This document shows positions 37,101 to 45,703 of a DNA stretch of 64,000 bases, piece by piece. The stretch covers positions 1 through 64,000 of the forward strand of contig FR902206.1 in the NCBI GenBank assembly GCA_000437855.1, given 5' to 3'. The notes below the pieces were generated by a model that was not told the origin of the DNA, searched no databases, and saw only the letters and a program-made list of their open reading frames with translations. Source of the stretch: Clostridium sp. CAG:567. Lineage in GTDB: Bacteria > Bacillota > Clostridia > TANB77 > CAG-508. The number at the start of each line of letters is the position of its first letter. The first letter of the stretch is position 1. A program made the position numbers and the translations under genes.

Positions 37101-38665
37101 ATTCAGTGGATAAGAATGTGAATAAAAAACTATTAAAGATTTTCGACTATTTTATTAAGAAAAAGAACTTTGGAAATGGACGTTTTATAGACAAACTAAT
37201 TCAGGAAGTTGTTATGCAACACGCATTAAGAGAAACAAAAGATATAAGAGTAATTACTATAGATGACATACCAACAATAGAAGAATTAAATAATACAAAT
37301 TATACAAATTATGATGCAGATAAAATGCTTAATGAGTTGGTAGGACTAAAAGATTTAAAAGAAAAAATTAAAGAATTTGAGAATTATATAAAATTCTTGA
37401 AAAAAGCAGAAGAGCAAAACTTAGTTATACCAAATCAAAATTTACACATGATTTTTACAGGAAACTCAGGTACGGGAAAAACAACTGTAGCAAGAATTAT
37501 TGCAAAAATTTTATTTGATTTAGGAATGATTCATGAAAATAAACTAGTAGAAGTTGAAAGAAAAGATTTAGTGGCAGGTTATGTAGGACAAACAGCACAA
37601 AAAACCTCAGAAGTAATTGAAAAAGCAATGGGAGGAGTGTTATTTATAGATGAAGCCTATACTCTAGCACAAGGTAGTAAATCAGGAAATGATTTTGGTT
37701 CAGAAGCAGTTGCAACTTTAATTAAAGCAATGGAAGTCCATAAAGGAGAATTTGTAGTAATATTTGCAGGTTACAAAGAAGAAATGGGTGAATTCTTAAA
37801 TATAAATTCAGGTATTGCATCAAGAGTTGGTTATATATTTAATTTTCCGGATTATACAGATGAAGAGTATTGTGAAATATATTATAGAAAAATATCAGCA
37901 TTAGGCTTGAAAATTGAAGATGATGCAAAAGAAAATGTTGAACAAGTGATGAAGTATTTTTGTAATGTGGAGAATAATGGAAATGGTAGGTTTGTAGATA
38001 AAGTTGTACAAAATACATTATTAAAACTTGCAAAAAAAGATGGGGACATTACTTTAGTAACAAAAGAATGCATACCATCAATTCAAGATATGACAAGAAC
38101 TATGTTTGCTGGTGAATCTATGATAAATCCGGATTTTATTGATGAAAAATCTCAAAGAAGAACAGCAATTCATGAAATTGGACATGCAACTATAAGATAT
38201 GTATTAGAAAAATTACCAGGAATTAAAAAAATTACTATAAATGCTGAAGGTACTGGAACACTAGGATATGTTGAATACAATAATACTAATTTTAAATATA
38301 CATCAAGCAAAAATGAATATTTGAATAGAATATGTGGACTTTTAGGTGGAATGTGTAATGAAATAATTTATTTTGGAGAACATGAATCTGGTAATGGTAG
38401 TGATTTAGAAAAAGCTTCTAAGATTGTAACTAATATGATTACAAGATTTGGAATGTCAGACATGGGATTATATACATTTCCAGATGAGAAAGACACTGGT
38501 AAATACATATATGAGGAAGCTAATAAAATACTTGCCGAATGTTATGATAAAACAATTAAAATATTGACAGAAAATAAAGAAAAAACTCAAAAAGCAGTTG
38601 AATATTTACTTGAACATAAAGAAATTGACGAAAGTCAATTTGTAAAAATTATGAATAAATCATAA
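34184..38665 (+). CDS. Giant AAA+ protease: three ATPase modules fused to an FtsH-like M41 peptidase
   Basis: This is a 1493-residue soluble-looking protein with no membrane helix. The N-terminal ~500 residues are novel to me and hold two cysteine clusters, CIKCKYSKCPKYY (~313) and CNSWNCALPYC (~450), followed by a charged coil. A degenerate P-loop EGERGTGKIEL lies near 555. Two CbbX/SpoVK-type AAA+ domains follow, each with FTGN-x-GTGKTT (about 822 and 1091) and GGVLFIDEAYTLAQG (about 882 and 1152). The C-terminus is an M41 domain: AIHEIGHATIRY near 1327 gives the zinc HExxH and GSDLEKASKI the third ligand, as in FtsH. It is a single-gene unit with its own promoter. The fusion suggests ATP-driven unfolding and proteolysis by one chain. 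Confidence 0.85.
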   Translation: MDEYVLKKLELIKAKWKEKNDFQEKGVILLPKIISINNVYYFAYPILSKNENSEYELQNWIYQELKKLVLKYSLKNSDDYIGKVNFDEEMINNTLDNKDISKEFLNLYKYITAIVTNKENKEIEQGKLDKLIEKYNKNLHDNLNEEIFKIYEKNNNSEDNTRDNLKEVKVSDEKEGKNQKNGENTTNSSENVVDKYSKETKQILKDIGTLKNLEIVDYDFEWNLVQGLRFASLDFIELCITILKKGEVSLKQVVVNEKNKIEISSKILSLCDNRFQKEETNDVILKKKIENNEMINKSSNNFTTLPNDYENSSCIKCKYSKCPKYYAGYILYLKNKGLLETKLKDREEYRRNKFESDYFTFRWTVEDGVKKIPGKTFDIALALFKNNMVFVEQGGSQDGENASAKIHLPFDCNVYKFNSDNIENILKYKDTPVKGWRNVTRNVKKLLYKCNSWNCALPYCIFDVAGYLFYLDKTGQWKQAEEDRKYYEENKKEIEEQALKEQEEQLCKFEEEAKQKRAQETERILEYKNKAQNIEQLIDKINTEEGLHISIEGERGTGKIELANRICKLLKANNKIDNDEPEYLSIHNLAFKNTYEKLEIPGTTTWTVKELSISNKHLYVLTDIKEFIKEYKNINSEDNVNYITLKRINRVIELITSLFGEDYIILASDKKSIDEFLMLDSKIKFVYQNNRYEISNLSIDDLFELYYKSLNNEMLNKLRNDTELREKIKEKFIDYVSINAEFFPFQNEELARYLANYSISKKDFVLPDNIYRRETVEESLKKIIGLNTVKENIKKFEKYALYTVKARNLGLEMNKSNLHMIFTGNPGTGKTTVARIMAKMLYDLALISENKLVEVERKDLVASYIGQTAPKTAEVIAKAMGGVLFIDEAYTLAQGNKAENDYGAEAVATLTKAMEDHKDDLVVIFAGYKDEMKTFLDINPGISSRIGYTFHFEDYTSAELNQMFFMKMMNMGYSVDKNVNKKLLKIFDYFIKKKNFGNGRFIDKLIQEVVMQHALRETKDIRVITIDDIPTIEELNNTNYTNYDADKMLNELVGLKDLKEKIKEFENYIKFLKKAEEQNLVIPNQNLHMIFTGNSGTGKTTVARIIAKILFDLGMIHENKLVEVERKDLVAGYVGQTAQKTSEVIEKAMGGVLFIDEAYTLAQGSKSGNDFGSEAVATLIKAMEVHKGEFVVIFAGYKEEMGEFLNINSGIASRVGYIFNFPDYTDEEYCEIYYRKISALGLKIEDDAKENVEQVMKYFCNVENNGNGRFVDKVVQNTLLKLAKKDGDITLVTKECIPSIQDMTRTMFAGESMINPDFIDEKSQRRTAIHEIGHATIRYVLEKLPGIKKITINAEGTGTLGYVEYNNTNFKYTSSKNEYLNRICGLLGGMCNEIIYFGEHESGNGSDLEKASKIVTNMITRFGMSDMGLYTFPDEKDTGKYIYEEANKILAECYDKTIKILTENKEKTQKAVEYLLEHKEIDESQFVKIMNKS

Positions 38666-38695
38666 TAATAGAAATTTATTAAGGAGATATATGAG

Positions 38696-38830
38696 ATGAG
38701 AGATAGTGAACTTATAAACAATTTAAGATATATTTTAGATAAAGATTGTGTAGAAAAATTAATAAAACACCATGATGAAGAATATGAAAAAACATTAAAA
38801 GAAATACGTAAAAAGGGAATGATTTTCTAG
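38696..38830 (+). CDS. 44-residue charged small protein
   Basis: MRDSELINNLRYILDKDCVE is followed by a helix-rich, mostly charged tail ending KKGMIF. AAGGAGATAT precedes the start; the ATG 5 bp upstream is followed at once by a stop. It follows the AAA+/M41 gene by 30 bp and may be cotranscribed. I recognise no family. Confidence 0.5.
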   Translation: MRDSELINNLRYILDKDCVEKLIKHHDEEYEKTLKEIRKKGMIF

Positions 38831-38884
38831 AAATATAAGTTATGATATACAAGAGGCCTGTTTGGAAAAAGGATGGAAAATATT

Positions 38885-39370
38885 ATGAAAAATGAATCAA
38901 ATTTAAAATATACATATAAACATAGAAAAGTAGTTATGTACTTAGCAAATAAGTACATAAAAGAAAATAAAGATGCAATTTTATGTAGGATGAAAAATCA
39001 TGATTTAGATAAAATGTTTATGTATTTGTTTTATGATAAAAAGGATGTGTCTCAAATACATAGAAGATTATCGTCACATCATAAAAATGAACTAGAAAAA
39101 GACTATATAGATTATGTTGAAATGGTATTAGATTGGGAAAGTGCCAGATATACAAAACCAGATAAACCATTAAATGCTTATGATACATTATACAAATATT
39201 ATCCTACAATGGAAGAAAAAATAATACCAATATTAGAAGAATTTGAAATTAACAAATCAAATTTACCAATGGAAGAGGATGTACTTGAATATGCTAATAG
39301 TATAAGTGAAGTATCAAATGAAGAAATAAAAAATGAGCTATTAAATTATATAAACAGTGAATGTATTTAG
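38885..39370 (+). CDS. HD-like small protein resembling DUF5662
   Basis: This ~161-residue protein has KHRKVVMYLANKYI, RMKNHDLDKMFMYL and RLSSHHKNE, giving a His-Asp plus later His-His pattern like the DUF5662 family of possible hydrolases. ATG 38873 lies inside the AAAAAGGATGG ribosome site, so ATG 38885 is preferred. It is the last chromosomal gene before the island in rbgA. Confidence 0.6.
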   Translation: MKNESNLKYTYKHRKVVMYLANKYIKENKDAILCRMKNHDLDKMFMYLFYDKKDVSQIHRRLSSHHKNELEKDYIDYVEMVLDWESARYTKPDKPLNAYDTLYKYYPTMEEKIIPILEEFEINKSNLPMEEDVLEYANSISEVSNEEIKNELLNYINSECI

Positions 39371-39434
39371 TTTATATTAATAAGCATAAAATATTTGACA
39401 AGGAAAGTATGTAAAACTCAATATAAATTTTATG

Positions 39435-39467
39435 AAGCAAGTGATTAGTTGAAAATCACTTGCTTTT
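39435..39467 (+). terminator. Terminator before the original rbgA start
   Basis: AAGCAAGTGATT and AATCACTTGCTT form a 12-bp stem followed by a short T-tract. Confidence 0.85.
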
Positions 39468-39514
39468 ATGATAAAATATAGAATGTATTTAAAATAAAAA
39501 AATAGGTGAATAAA

Positions 39515-39550
39515 ATGAGTAATGAAAATAAGATGAATATTAACTGGTAA
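39515..39550 (+). pseudogene. rbgA: Original 5' end of rbgA, orphaned by insertion
   Basis: MSNENKMNINW then TAA. RbgA/YlqF proteins start with a short leader followed by N-W-F/Y-P-G-H-M-A-K. Here the leader and Asn-Trp are present, and the rest of the gene lies 7 kb downstream. The break is within AACTGGTA, the same place as three other copies. AGGTGA precedes the ATG. This is likely the chromosomal start before any element arrived. Confidence 0.7.
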
Positions 39551-39692
39551 AGAACGACTTATATAAACTTTCTCTTAAGCCCTTATTTTATAAGACTTTT
39601 TATTTAACTTCTTTTTACATTTTATAAGTAAAAATCAATTGGATTTTGAGGAAAAATGGGGTAATTACGACTTAAGGAAAACTTTTATATAA
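39543..39692 (+). repeat. Left end of rbgA-targeting element, copy 1
   Basis: From ACTGGTAAAGAACGACTTATATAAACT onward this stretch matches 41595-41745 along its length, with conserved CTTATTTTATAAG and TTCTTTTTAC. No gene lies in it. It is the expected left terminus of an element inserted at AACTGGTA. Confidence 0.7.
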
Positions 39693-39713
39693 AAAATGAA
39701 GAAGGAGGTAGTA

Positions 39714-40037
39714 ATGAAGAAAATTGTAGATAGATATACTAATAATATTTTTGAAAATATTAAACATATGGATGAATATGGAAATGAATATTGGTATGCT
39801 AGGGAACTTTCAAAAGTTTTAGAATATAGAGATTGAAGAAATTTTTTAAAGGTTTTAAATAAAGCAAAAGATGCTTGTAAAAATTCTGGGTTTAATATAG
39901 ATGGACAACTTGTTGAGGTCAACAGGTTGTCAAAAAAAAACAATAATGCTATTGCTAATATACAAGATTATAAACTTTCAAGAAGAAAGGGAGCTTTCAA
40001 AAACAAAATCTTTTTAAAAGATGTTGAGGAGGATTAG
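39714..40037 (+). pseudogene. DinD/BRO-N-type protein with in-frame TGA and truncated end
   Basis: MKKIVDRYTNNIFENIKHMDEYGNEYWYARELSKVLEYRD is typical of DinD-like, BRO-related proteins. TGA at 39834-39836 stands where a Trp (W-R-N-F) is expected; the frame continues with KAKDACKNSGFN and QDYKLSR before diverging. The C-terminal two thirds are gone. It is the first cargo of element 1. Confidence 0.75.
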
Positions 40038-40045
40038 ATTTTATA

Positions 40046-40690
40046 ATGAAATTAATAGATGATACAGAATTTTTAGTAATAGATTTTGAAACGATTACTC
40101 CAAAAGGAAGACCACCAGAGCCAATAGAAGTAGGAATATTAAGAATAAAACAAAAAAAAATAGATAATAATGCATCAATTGATTGGCTGATTAAGCCACC
40201 AGAAGGTTTACACTTAACGCGTTTTGATACTTCACAAACAGGTATAACAGAACAAGATTTAATGCATGGTATAGATGCTAAAAGAGCAATGAGAATAATT
40301 GATAAATCTTGTTCAAAAAAAGACTATGTATTTATTGCACAAAATGCTAAATATGAAGCTAATATTTTATCTCATTATACAGATGAATGTAAAGGAATAG
40401 CTAAAACACCAATAATAGATACTATTTTATTAGCCAAACATGTTTTACCAAAATTGTCAAATTACAAATTAGATACCTTGGCAAGCACATTGGGATTACG
40501 AATCCCAGAAAATAGGCATAGAGCTCTTTCTGATTGCTTTTTAACAGCAGAAGTCTTTTTAAAATTACTTGAACTACAAAAAGGAAAGCATGAGATAATA
40601 TATTTGGATGAGTTATTAAATATTGCGAAAATAAAAACAAAATATAGCGAACCTCAACAATTGACATTGGGAGATTTCATGGGATTGTAA
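40046..40690 (+). CDS. DnaQ-like 3'-5' exonuclease
   Basis: This 214-residue DEDDh exonuclease has Exo I as FLVIDFETITP, Exo II as FIAQNAKYEANIL, and Exo III as HRALSDCFLTAE. In Exo II the usual Asp (F-D) is Glu, a conservative change whose effect is uncertain. The C-terminal tail ends QQLTLGDFMGL. It lies 9 bp after the DinD remnant. It may be element-borne DNA processing or a defence function; stand-alone DnaQ domains occur in both. Confidence 0.8.
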   Translation: MKLIDDTEFLVIDFETITPKGRPPEPIEVGILRIKQKKIDNNASIDWLIKPPEGLHLTRFDTSQTGITEQDLMHGIDAKRAMRIIDKSCSKKDYVFIAQNAKYEANILSHYTDECKGIAKTPIIDTILLAKHVLPKLSNYKLDTLASTLGLRIPENRHRALSDCFLTAEVFLKLLELQKGKHEIIYLDELLNIAKIKTKYSEPQQLTLGDFMGL

Positions 40691-40727
40691 AGATAACTTT
40701 TATTTAACGAAATGGGGTGCGATAATA

Positions 40728-41534
40728 ATGCAAATTGGAATTGATGTAGATGGAGTATTACTTGATTAAAATATTAAAGTAAATATTACAAACATAGATG
40801 ATAATGATTATATTTGTATTTCTGATTTTGGTAAATACAAAGAGGGAAAATCGAAAGCTGATGACATTATAAGAAACTGGTTAAGAAATAGAATTACTTT
40901 GGAATTTTTAGGAACATGGGAGTCTATTTATAATCCAAATTTTAATTCCGTCGAATTCGACGGGTTTAGAAAAAGTGCAGGACTTCATACATTTACATTA
41001 AGTGTTACTGAATGGTGTGATAAAACAAATGCGATTGGAATATATTCAAAGCGTGGAAAATATGGTGGAACATATGCACATAAAGATATTGCATTTGAAT
41101 TTGCATCAGCAATTAGTCCCGTTTTTAAATTGTATTTAATAAAGGAATTTGAGAGATTAAAGGAGTTAGAAAATCAGAATAGAGAAGGGGATGTAAAAAG
41201 AATACTAACGAAAAATAATTATTTGATACATACTGATGCAATTAAAAATTATATATTGCCAGATAATGATTTTTATAAAAATAGAGAATGGTTAAAGCAT
41301 GCTGAAGAAGCAGATTTTTTGAATGTTGCAGTATTTAATACAACGGCTAAAAAATGGAGAGAACTTAATCCTGAATTAGCAAAAACATCTAATTTTGCAA
41401 GAAGTCATATAGAAGCAGATATGTATTTTGAAAATATTTTTCCAGCTTTAAATATTAGGTTTATATCTATTATAGAAAATATAGATAGCATAATTATATT
41501 TCAAAATGGAGAAATAAACGTAAAATTCAAGTAA
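40728..41534 (+). pseudogene. KilA-N domain protein with disrupted 5' end
   Basis: The frame starts MQIGIDVDGVLLD, which resembles the start of a HAD-type phosphatase, then TAA at 40767-40769. It continues in the same frame into a KilA-N domain (VNITNIDDNDYICISDF, then FLGTWESIYNPNF, GRYGGTYAHKD-like and SPVFKLYLIKEFERLKE). The first internal ATG is at 40899, which would lose the first ~40 residues of KilA-N. The fusion looks like a deletion joining two genes. The 211-residue part from 40899 could still be made. Confidence 0.65.
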
Positions 41535-41548
41535 AGGAGTGAACATAG

Positions 41549-41602
41549 ATGAATAAAGAAAAAGATCAAAATAGTTATCACAAAATCAACCTTAACTGGT
41601 AA
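41549..41602 (+). pseudogene. Second orphan rbgA 5' end
   Basis: MNKEKDQNSYHKINLNW then TAA, with AAAGGAGTG 8 nt upstream. It ends at the same Asn-Trp/AACTGGTA junction as the original start. It is the right end of element 1, which supplied a new start to rbgA, later cut off by element 2. Confidence 0.7.
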
Positions 41603-41745
41603 AGAACGACTCATATAAACTCTCTTTAAAACTCTTATTTTATAAGGCTTTTAATTAAATTTCTTTTTACAATTTTTAATAAAAAATTAACAAAAATTAT
41701 AAGAAAAATTGGGTAAGAACTACTTAAAGAAACTTTTTTATAAGA
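41595..41745 (+). repeat. Left end of rbgA-targeting element, copy 2
   Basis: It begins ACTGGTAAAGAACGACTCATATAAACT and matches the copy at 39543 over about 150 bp. It has no coding content. Confidence 0.7.
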
Positions 41746-41756
41746 AGGTGAATATT

Positions 41757-42443
41757 TTGAAGATAGAAGATTTAAGAAAAGATTATGATGAATTACAAGT
41801 TAAATATGGTGCTAAGGAATTAGATTCTATATATAATGGTGGATGTGAAAAAAATCCTGATATATGTTTTGTTTTTATGAATCCTACCGGAAAAAATATT
41901 GCCAGTGATAAATCTTGGAAAGGTAGAAAGTCTCCATGGTTAGGAACTAAAAATATATGGAAGTTGTTCTATAAAGTTGATTTATTAAGTGAAGAAACAT
42001 TTAACAAAATTCAAGAAAAGAAACCAAAAGAATGGGATTATGAGTTTTGCAACTATGTTTACGAAGAAATTGAAAAAAATAAATTGTTCATTACTAATTT
42101 AGGTAAATGTACACAAATAGATGCAAGACCGTTGCCTGATGAAGTGTTAAAAAAATATCTTGATTTATTATTCAAAGAAATAAACATAATTAAACCAAAA
42201 ATAATTATTACTTTTGGAAACCAAGTTAGTTCTATTATTTTAAATAAAAAGATATCTGTATCTGAAAATAGAAAAAAATGTCACAAAATACAAATTAATA
42301 AAAACGAATATAAAGTTTATCCTGTTTATTATCCAGTAGGTAATGGCATATTTAATATTGATAAATCGATAGAAGATATAAAATGGATAATTGAAAATGA
42401 AATAAAAAAAGAAGAACAAAATCTTCTTTGTAAAATTTTATAG
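41757..42443 (+). CDS. Uracil-DNA glycosylase superfamily protein
   Basis: This ~228-residue protein has UDG-fold motifs: ICFVFMNPTGKNIAS (motif 1), KSPWLGTKNIW, FITNLGKCTQ, IKPKIIITFGNQV, and a late VYPVYYPVGNGI. Upstream TTG 41709 is less likely; TTG 41757 follows AGAAGGTG by 6 nt. UDG-like proteins on mobile DNA may repair or target modified bases. Catalytic class cannot be assigned from these motifs alone. Confidence 0.7.
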   Translation: MKIEDLRKDYDELQVKYGAKELDSIYNGGCEKNPDICFVFMNPTGKNIASDKSWKGRKSPWLGTKNIWKLFYKVDLLSEETFNKIQEKKPKEWDYEFCNYVYEEIEKNKLFITNLGKCTQIDARPLPDEVLKKYLDLLFKEINIIKPKIIITFGNQVSSIILNKKISVSENRKKCHKIQINKNEYKVYPVYYPVGNGIFNIDKSIEDIKWIIENEIKKEEQNLLCKIL

Positions 42444-42460
42444 AAAGTTGTAATAATAAG

Positions 42461-42712
42461 ATGACATATAAGGTAGCAGCGTATCTTCGTTTATCAAAAG
42501 AAGAATATAGTAATGAAAAAGAATCAAATAGCATAACTAATCAAAAATTAATTATAGATAATTATTTAAAAGAACATAGAGAATATAAATTAATTGATTA
42601 TTATATAGATGATGGTTATTCGGGTACTAATTTTGATAGATTAGAATTAGAAAATAAAGTAAAATGTATTTATATTGATAAGAATAAAAATGTTAAAATT
42701 GATATTAAATAA
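42461..42712 (+). pseudogene. Large serine recombinase, internally deleted
   Basis: YKVAAYLRLSKEEYSNEKESNS with IDDGYSGTNFDR is the N-terminus of large serine recombinases such as TnpX/TndX; the catalytic Ser is in YLRLSKEE. After residue ~65 it jumps to VKCIYIDKNKNVKIDI, which resembles the extreme C-terminus of the same family. About 400 residues are missing. This is the likely type of enzyme that put the elements into rbgA. Confidence 0.8.
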
Positions 42713-42740
42713 AAAATTTAAAAGAAAGGAAGGATAATAT

Positions 42741-43763
42741 ATGAATAATAAAAACTTACAAATAACTAATCATGATTTTTTAATATATAGGGATTCAAAC
42801 AATGATATTAAGGTTAGCGTAATGTTAATAAATAACGATATATGGCTTACACAAAATTTAATTTCAGAATTGTTTGGTGTAGGAAGAAGCACAATAACAG
42901 AACATATTAATAATATATTAAATAGTGGTGAACTTGATGAAAATAACACCGTCGGAAAAACCGACGTTGATAATTCGAAAAAACCTGTAAAGATATATAA
43001 CCTTGATATGATTATTGCAGTTGGATATAGAGTAAATTCAAAAAAAGCAACCAACTTTAGAATTTGGGCTACTAAAATATTAAAAGAATACATGATAAAA
43101 GGTGTAGTTATGGATGATGAAAGATTAAAAAATCCTAATTACATATTTGGCGAAGATTATTTTGAAGAAACACTTGAAAGAATTAGAAATATTCGTTCGA
43201 GCGAGAGAAGATTCTATCAAAAAATAACAGATATATATTCTTCTTGTAGTGTTGATTATGATAAAGATTCAGAAATAACAAAAGAATTTTTTAAAACAGT
43301 TCAAAATAAATTACATTATGCAATAACAGGTAATACTGCAGCCGAAATAATATATAACAGAGTTGATTCAGAAAAAGAAAATATGGGACTAACAAATTGG
43401 AAAAATTCTCCTGATGGACCAATTTATAAATATGATGTGGACATTGCAAAAAATTATCTAAATGAAAAGGAATTAAAAGATTTGAATAGAATTGTAACTA
43501 TGTATTTAGACTATGCAGAATTACAAGCAGAAAATCATAATGCTATGACGATGAAAGATTGGGTAGAAAAGTTGAATGCATTTTTGCAATTTAATGGTAA
43601 AGAAATATTACACAATGCTGGGAAAATATCGGCTAGTGTAGCAAAAGAATTAGCTTATAAAGAGTATGATAAATTTAAAGTTAAACAAGATAAATTATAT
43701 AAATCAGACTTTGACAATTTTTTAAATGAAACAAGAATGATAGAGAATGGAAGTGATAAATAA
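42741..43763 (+). CDS. RhuM-family protein
   Basis: This 340-residue protein matches the virulence RhuM family: DIWLTQNLISELFGVGRSTITEHI near residue 35, a KPVKIYNLDMIIAVGYRVNS segment, FRIWATKILKEYM, and a C-terminal helical region. The first part resembles a phage-type DNA-binding domain. The function is unproven; such genes are common on mobile elements and near restriction systems. AAGGAAGG precedes ATG. Its last codons lie inside the 102-bp repeat, and its stop overlaps the start of the third rbgA stub. Confidence 0.85.
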   Translation: MNNKNLQITNHDFLIYRDSNNDIKVSVMLINNDIWLTQNLISELFGVGRSTITEHINNILNSGELDENNTVGKTDVDNSKKPVKIYNLDMIIAVGYRVNSKKATNFRIWATKILKEYMIKGVVMDDERLKNPNYIFGEDYFEETLERIRNIRSSERRFYQKITDIYSSCSVDYDKDSEITKEFFKTVQNKLHYAITGNTAAEIIYNRVDSEKENMGLTNWKNSPDGPIYKYDVDIAKNYLNEKELKDLNRIVTMYLDYAELQAENHNAMTMKDWVEKLNAFLQFNGKEILHNAGKISASVAKELAYKEYDKFKVKQDKLYKSDFDNFLNETRMIENGSDK

Positions 43764-43851
43764 TGGATATGTACCAAAAAAGAGAAATGAGAAAAAATAA
43801 AAAAATGAACGAAGATACAAAAAGTTTATCATCTACGAGTATCAACTGGTA
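43750..43851 (+). repeat. 102-bp exact direct repeat, copy 1
   Basis: By eye it is identical to 46424-46525. It starts GAAGTGATAAATAATGG and ends CAACTGGTA, covering a ribosome site and an rbgA start. Confidence 0.9.
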
Positions 43852-43852
43852 A
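43763..43852 (+). pseudogene. Third orphan rbgA 5' end
   Basis: A 29-codon frame starting MDMYQKREMRKNKKMNED and ending SINW then TAA. Its ATG overlaps the RhuM stop codon. It is identical to the stub joined to the present rbgA at 46437. After the break comes AGTGGGGAG, unlike the other two left ends. Confidence 0.7.
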
Positions 43853-43890
43853 GTGGGGAGTTATGAAAAACAATAGAAAGGATGTGAATT

Positions 43891-44265
43891 ATGCTAGATA
43901 AAAATTATAAAGATATTATTAGTAATATTAAAGAAGAAATTATAAATACGTAAATTAAAACTATGCAGGAAGTCAATAGTAATTTAATTATGTTGTATTT
44001 TAAATTAGGAAAAATTGTTTCAGAAAACAAACAATATGGAAATAATTTTACGAAGCAAGTGTCAACAGAACTTAAATTAACTTTTCCTAATATGAAAGGC
44101 CTTTCTGAAAGAAATATAAGGTCAATGAGATTATTCTATGAAGAAAATGTTGAAGATGAAAAATGGCAACAGCTTGTTGCCAAATTACCTTGGGGACATA
44201 ATCTATTATTAATTGAAAAAATTAAAGATAAGGGTATTAGAAAAATAAATTTTTATCATATATGA
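43891..44265 (+). pseudogene. DUF1016 N-terminal (YhcG-like) protein, stop and truncation
   Basis: MLDKNYKDIISNIKEEIINT is followed by an in-frame TAA, then the family segment VNSNLIMLYFKLGKIVSEN, SERNIRSMRLFYEEN, and LPWGHNLLLIEKIKD. It ends after a short frameshifted tail, so the C-terminal PD-(D/E)XK nuclease domain is missing. YhcG-like proteins assist type I restriction or phage defence; this copy is dead. Confidence 0.75.
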
Positions 44266-44339
44266 TTGATAATAGAAATGTACTCATAACTAAAAAAGAT
44301 TTTTTAATGAACTAAAACAAATTGTATAAGGAGATAGAA

Positions 44340-45368
44340 ATGAGATATATAGATAGTGTTAATAAAGAGATAAAAGATTATTTTAAAATATTAGAGCCAG
44401 ATTTTCCAGAATGGTTAAATGAGTATATAGATACAAAAGAATTGTTATCACAGCAATATATAAGTGTGACTTGTGGTACTATATATTCTGATTTGTTTGA
44501 AAGTGATTTTTTCTTTTCAAGTTTAGACCATTCAGTAGCAGTTGCTTTAATAGTGTGGCATTTTACTCGTGATAAAAAACAGACTTTATCAGGTTTATTC
44601 CACGATATAGCAACTCCTGCATTTAAACATTGTGTGGATTTCTTAAATGGAGATCATATGACACAAGAATCAACAGAGGACTTAACAACAGAAATTATTA
44701 AAAATTCTGATGAAATAATGAAATTGCTAAAAAGAGATAATATTGAAATATCAGAAGTAGATAATTATCATATTTATCCTATTGCTGATAATGATACTCC
44801 AAAATTATCTGCTGATAGATTAGAGTATTCTTTATCTAATGCTTTATTTACTTATAAACTATTAGGTTATGAAAATATTAAAGAAATGTATGATGATATT
44901 GAAATACAAACAAATGAAGAAAAAGAAATAGAACTAGGATTTAAAACTAAAAAAATTGCTAGGAATTTTGTCAAAGTCACTAGCAGATTATCTGTTATTT
45001 ATCGTGAAGATAGAACAAGATATTCTATGCAACTAATTGCAGATATATTGAAAAAATTAAGTGAAGAAAATAAAATAACAAAGCAAGATTTATATAGACT
45101 AAAAGAAAGCAATGTAATAGATGTTATTGAAAAATCTAAATATAAAGATATATTTAATATTTGGAAAAAAGCAAAAAAGGTAAAAGTATCAAAAGAAAAA
45201 CCTCAAAATGTTTACTATGTAAATCACGGGGCAAAAGTAAGATATATCGACCCATTATTTAATGGAAAAAGAATGTCTGAATCTTGTAAAATTGCTAAAA
45301 AGTTGATAGATAATAATTTAGCATACGATATGGATAAATATGTATATTTAGATTTTAAATTAGATTAG
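44340..45368 (+). CDS. HD-domain phosphohydrolase
   Basis: This ~342-residue protein has DHSVAVALIVWHFT and LSGLFHDIATPAFKHCVDF, giving the metal-binding His and His-Asp of HD hydrolases. ADRLEYSLSNALF fits the later Asp. It resembles dGTPase- or oligoribonuclease-like HD proteins of unknown substrate. ATG 44340 is preferred over TTG 44322, because AAGGAG lies at 44328-44333. It forms a pair with the DUF1653 gene 12 bp downstream. A nucleotide-depleting defence role is possible but only inferred. Confidence 0.78.
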   Translation: MRYIDSVNKEIKDYFKILEPDFPEWLNEYIDTKELLSQQYISVTCGTIYSDLFESDFFFSSLDHSVAVALIVWHFTRDKKQTLSGLFHDIATPAFKHCVDFLNGDHMTQESTEDLTTEIIKNSDEIMKLLKRDNIEISEVDNYHIYPIADNDTPKLSADRLEYSLSNALFTYKLLGYENIKEMYDDIEIQTNEEKEIELGFKTKKIARNFVKVTSRLSVIYREDRTRYSMQLIADILKKLSEENKITKQDLYRLKESNVIDVIEKSKYKDIFNIWKKAKKVKVSKEKPQNVYYVNHGAKVRYIDPLFNGKRMSESCKIAKKLIDNNLAYDMDKYVYLDFKLD

Positions 45369-45380
45369 GAGGAATTATTT

Positions 45381-45671
45381 ATGGAAAGAAAATTTAATAA
45401 GGGAGATATCGTTCAACATTTTAAGAGAGAAAAAATGACAGAGGAACAATTAAAAGAAGAACCAAATTTATATTTATATGAAATTATTGGTACTGCAAGA
45501 CATACTGAGAATAAGGAAGAATTAATGATTTATAAACCTTTATATTCAACTGAATGTACAAACGGAGTTGATTTTGCTTCAAGACCATTAAATATGTTTA
45601 TGTCAGAAGTAGATCGTGAAAAGTATCCAGAAATTAAACAAAAATATAGATTTGAACTTCATGAAAATTAA
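45381..45671 (+). CDS. DUF1653 protein
   Basis: This 96-residue protein follows the DUF1653 pattern: [52 protein letters not shown], and QKYRFE. No enzymatic residues are recognised. AGGAGGAATT precedes the ATG, and it follows the HD gene directly. Such small proteins often sit beside HD hydrolases and NUDIX genes. Confidence 0.8.
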   Translation: MERKFNKGDIVQHFKREKMTEEQLKEEPNLYLYEIIGTARHTENKEELMIYKPLYSTECTNGVDFASRPLNMFMSEVDREKYPEIKQKYRFELHEN

Positions 45672-45703
45672 AAGTATAAAAATTAAATGGAGATGTTTTA
45701 AAA

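Noticed and set aside
39834..39836. UGA read as tryptophan
   Set aside because: TGA ends normal genes such as recN here and TGG is used for Trp throughout, so the TGA in the DinD frame is treated as a lesion.
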